A stretch of DNA of 64,000 nucleotides. Source: Tricholomella constricta (lineage: Eukaryota > Basidiomycota > Agaricomycetes > Agaricales > Lyophyllaceae). Below the pieces are notes generated by a model that was not told where the DNA came from, searched no databases, and was given only the letters and a program-made list of their open reading frames with translations. Position 1 is the first letter of the stretch. Every line of letters starts with the position of its first letter. The translations under genes and the position numbers were made by a program. The stretch is from assembly GCA_013368375.1 (NCBI GenBank), contig JAACJP010000020.1, positions 310,001 through 374,000 of the forward strand, written 5' to 3'. This document shows positions 61,114 to 64,000 of the stretch, piece by piece.

Positions 61114-62663
61114 ATGGCCACCACGACCAAGTTACCGAAACTCACCAAGGCCCTTACGGTGAAAAAGTCTCCTCTGCAAAGGAGTCCACTGTACCACGAT
61201 GCACTTGTGGAAGAAAAAGCGATTCCTGCTTTGAAGAAGGGCGAAGTCCTCGTGCGCATCGGCGCGGCGGCGTTTAACCACAGAGATGTGAGCAGACTAC
61301 GCGCATTAGATATCAAGCTGCGAGCTGCACGGCTCACATGGAATCTCTGCATGATATTAGGTTTGGATACGGAAAGGCCAATATCCACGCATCGGTTTCG
61401 GGAGTGTATTCGGTGCTGACGGAGCAGGCACGTCGTTTTGCAGTATCCTTGTGCTCCATAAAAGTCTGAATAGTCAATAGGAACTGTTGTGGCGGCGCAC
61501 GAGTCGAATGACCCATTGCTAAAGAAGCGTGTGTTTCTGACACCAAGTCGGGGTTGGGAGAACCACCCCGACGCGCCTGAATCCAAGTAAGTCGACTGAT
61601 CTTTTACAGTCAAGTTCAGATCTAAGTCCATATCCGTATCGCTATAGCTTCGGTATCCTAGGAGGCGTAAGTTTCCCGAATCTTGGGACATTTGCCGAAT
61701 ATGTAGTCGTCGAGCGAGAGCAAGTCATAATTAGCCCGGAGCACCTCAACGACGTTGAAATGTCAGCTTGGCCCTTAGGAGGCGTTACAGCATGGAGGTA
61801 AGCCCAACGTATCATACAACCTATCATTCCATTGATGGCTCCCCTACATCTAGAGCTGCCGTTGTGAACGGCCTTGTCAGTGCTGGTCATAACGTATTGA
61901 TTACGGGAATTGGCGGCGGCGTTGCCCTCCTTGCATTGCAAATATGCCTTGCTAAAGGTGCTTCTGTGTATGTCACCAGTGGGAACCCAGACAAGATACA
62001 GAAAGCTGTTGCTCTGGGTGCGAAGGGAGGTGTGAACTACAAAGATAGTAAGCGGCTCGATTTCGTTTGAGGTTTTGAGCTCCCCTGTTGAGCTCTCGAT
62101 CTGCAGAGGACTGGCCATCACAGATCGCGACCCTACTTGCGAAGGACAAGAATGGAGGCGGGGAGCTGGATGTCGTCATCGACTCTGGAGGTGGCGAAAT
62201 AATGGGTCAAACCAGCAAGATCCTCAAACAGGGAGGCCGAGTTGTATGCTACGGCATGTGAGTCTATCCATCGAAATCATCCCGCCTGGCATTTCTGATC
62301 ATAGATGATATGAAGGACTGCCAATCCCAAGATCAGCTTTACCATGCGCGAGGTCCTAAAGAACCAACGCCTCATCGGTGCGTCTTCTTCATCCACCTCG
62401 AGGGGTTCCTCCCCTGTCTCCCTTCATGTTAATCACATATCCTGTTCACAGGCTCCACGATGGGATCCCACCAAGACCTGATAGACGCAACCAACTTCCT
62501 GGCTGAACACCGCATAGTGCCTATCATCTCCCACGTCTTCGAGGGGCTCCATTCGGCCGAGCATGGCTTCGAAGTCATGAAGCGTGGCGATCAGTTCGGG
62601 AAGATAGTCGTCAGGATCAGTCCAGACCCGGACGGCAGTCCGAATCCCAAAGCCAAACTCTAA
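61114..62663 (+). CDS. Medium-chain dehydrogenase/reductase (quinone oxidoreductase-like)
   Basis: Starts MATTTKLPKLTKALTVKKSP. Exon 1 (61114-61287) ends in the GroES-like fold: VLVRIGAAAFNHRD. Following exons: WIRKGQYPRIGFGSVFGADG; DPLLKKRVFLTPSRGWENHP; FGILGGVSFPNLGTFAEYVV; PLGGVTAWR; then the Rossmann part, HNVLITGIGGGVALLALQIC with glycine motif, KGASVYVTSGNPDKIQKAVA, LGAKGGVNYKD; LDVVIDSGGGEIMGQTSKIL; FTMREVLKNQRLIG; and the last exon from about 62452 (STMGSHQDLIDATNFLAEHR). The order is that of NAD(P)H-dependent alcohol dehydrogenase/quinone reductases. The four-cysteine structural zinc lobe of classical ADHs is absent, pointing to the zinc-independent type. Substrate unknown; presumably cytosolic. 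At least eight exons, with limits approximate. Confidence 0.8.
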
Positions 62664-64000
62664 ACGCATCATCACTGCCTTTCAAATGCCTATTGACACA
62701 TCAGCACACATACGAGGAAGCCAAGCTGCATCTCCTCTCTCCTCCCACTGAACCCTACATACAACATCATCAAACTCTGTATTCACCGTCTAATCTTCAC
62801 TGAAAACCACGATCTTCCCCACCTGACAGAAGCTGGAGGACTCGATCCGACTAATACCTTTCAAGGGAGTTTGAACGCCATGTCTCCCATTGCCAAATCC
62901 CTGCCCCAACAAACTGGTATGTAAAGCCCCGTTAGGTGCGGCTTACAGTCCCCGGGTCGATCTCCGCAATCGAGCACTTCGATGGGAAATGCACCCATTC
63001 AGGATGCACAGCCCCGTACGCCCCCAATATGTTGCGAGATCTTCTTCATACTATGAAGGCAAGCCATTGCCTTCAAAGAACGCGTTCGAAAGCAGCATCA
63101 AAAACGCATAAATTGTGAACCAATTATCGGCGAACTGGTCTTGGCCTTGGTGAGAGAATCTACACATATAATGACACTGGTCGGACGCCCAAGTCTTGCC
63201 ACGCGAAGCTTCCAGCGTGCGTACTAACTGCGTATGCACGATGAGTTACATACAATTCGCGCCGACACCGTTATCATCTGCTTTCAGCCACACCGTGTTA
63301 TTCGTGGACAGTAGGCGTCAGCACCGCGACGGAACTCTCCAGCGCGATCTTAAGTTGTGCGAATCCAAAGTGGCGAATTTGTTGAGCAGCCGCAGCGTGA
63401 GGATCGAGCACTGGGCCTGAACGTCTGAACTATCCGGGGAGGCGCCGCGGCGGATGTTCGTTGGATGCGGGCGAGCCACGCAGAGCGTGAGGACGACTCG
63501 TAAAATGCTAGATACTTACCACATGCGCGAAGGAATGCCGGCGACGAGGCGTACCGCCACACGCTTTGATTGCGGATGAAGGACCCATCAGCCATCAGCC
63601 ATACCACAGCATCACAATCTGCCGAAAGAAAAACACAACAAGAAGCAACCACTTATCATTTCTGTACATTTATATACTAGACACCGCGAAGAAAATGCCA
63701 CAACAACAACATCATCATCAGCAGCAGCAGCAAAAAGGGGGCAGCAGGGGGCAGGAAGGAGGGGCCCGGGAGGCGGGGGCGGTCAAAAAGTAAAGTAAAG
63801 TAAGTAAGGTACTAAAGAAGAAAAGAAAAGCCTTTGCAAAGCGCGTCTCGAAAGGCTTTCAAAAAGATCGCCTCCGGGCGCCATCCCGGAGCCCCAGAGC
63901 CCCCTTTCGCAAGCTCCAAAGTCCAAAGAGTCCAAAAGTCCAAAAGTTCAAAAGTCCAAGAAAATTAAAGTACAGGACACAAGGTCGTCCATCAAACCAC
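62664..64000. other. Right end, no gene recognised
   Basis: About 1.3 kb. A weak minus-strand candidate starts near 63600 (MADGSFIRNQSVWRYASSPA) with a plausible GTAAGT donor near 63520 and possible continuation FGFAQLKIALESSVAVLTP near 63330. I do not recognise it. A short plus ORF at 62880 would need a 32-nt intron and is not credible. The last 300 bp are low-complexity. Confidence 0.3.
63700..63780. repeat. Simple sequence repeats
   Basis: CAA, CAT and CAG triplet runs (about 63703-63732) followed by GGGGGCAG-type G-rich sequence. A further imperfect GTCCAAAA tandem run lies near 63915-63955. Confidence 0.8.

Noticed and set aside
62880..63118. Small two-exon plus-strand gene (MSPIAKSLPQQT...)
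   Set aside because: It needs a 32-nt intron, below the usual fungal minimum, and has no recognisable product.

Overview
ORGANISM AND CHARACTER. The window looks like a transposon-dense locus of a basidiomycete fungus, most likely an agaricomycete. The evidence is short spliceosomal introns (about 50-65 nt, GTRNGT...YAG, with CTRAC-like branch sites), three different KDZ (Kyakuja-Dileera-Zisupton) transposases, several Ty3/Gypsy LTR retrotransposons, and at the right end a few ordinary host genes, including a TFIIIC-like WD40 protein. All calls are read by eye from the sequence; no database search was possible. PARAGRAPH 2, NESTED BLOCK 1-43.6 kb. The outermost layer is an old copy of a Gypsy family ('Gypsy-1'). 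Its pol lies at about 699-3847, its third ORF (ORF3) at 29640-43047 and its 3' LTR at 43404-43624. It is split twice. First, a 25.6-kb TIR element ('KDZ-A', 3866-29521) sits in the spacer between pol and ORF3. It carries five genes: an intact seven-exon KDZ transposase of 1127 aa, and four accessory genes of unknown function. Second, a young copy of the same Gypsy-1 family (30443-40941, LTRs with 2 differences in 234 bp, 5-bp target duplication CCATC) sits inside ORF3. KDZ-A is itself interrupted by a third retroelement ('Gypsy-3', 9655-21670, LTRs with about 2 differences in 1039 bp). Gypsy-3 lies inside an intron of the transposase gene, so no coding sequence was broken. PARAGRAPH 3, 43.6-55.5 kb. 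Here lie a pol fragment of another Gypsy ('Gypsy-2'); a complete CxC1-type KDZ element ('KDZ-C', 43856-50759, long TIRs, one multi-exon transposase); a decayed CxC2-type KDZ transposase ('KDZ-B', 51171-53655); a Gypsy-2 gag with its LTR (53656-55009); and another LTR (55205-55549). PARAGRAPH 4, 55.5-64 kb. This is host sequence: a gene with a Mug135-like C-terminus, a WD40 gene resembling the TFIIIC subunit Tfc6/Sfc6, a medium-chain dehydrogenase/reductase gene, and about 1.3 kb with nothing recognised. PARAGRAPH 5, WHAT STANDS OUT. KDZ-A is saturated with the 6-mer CCGCGG (roughly 80 by eye in about 13.6 kb, against about 3 in the 12-kb retroelement inside it). Two of its accessory genes have grown by tandem duplication of phase-symmetric mini-exons (four 66-nt exons in 122-bp repeats; one 57-nt exon). 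Gypsy-3 carries two tandem antisense genes that keep their introns and encode a Cys6 cluster of Zn(II)2Cys6 spacing. It also shows a -1 frameshift signal and three copies of its polypurine tract, one of them inside pol. Gypsy-1 carries a large third ORF behind pol that is open in both copies while pol has decayed. Gypsy-1 coding and LTR sequence is packed with short perfect hairpins, one of which shows compensatory change between copies. The Gypsy-2 LTR has the layout expected for Tf1/sushi-type self-priming.
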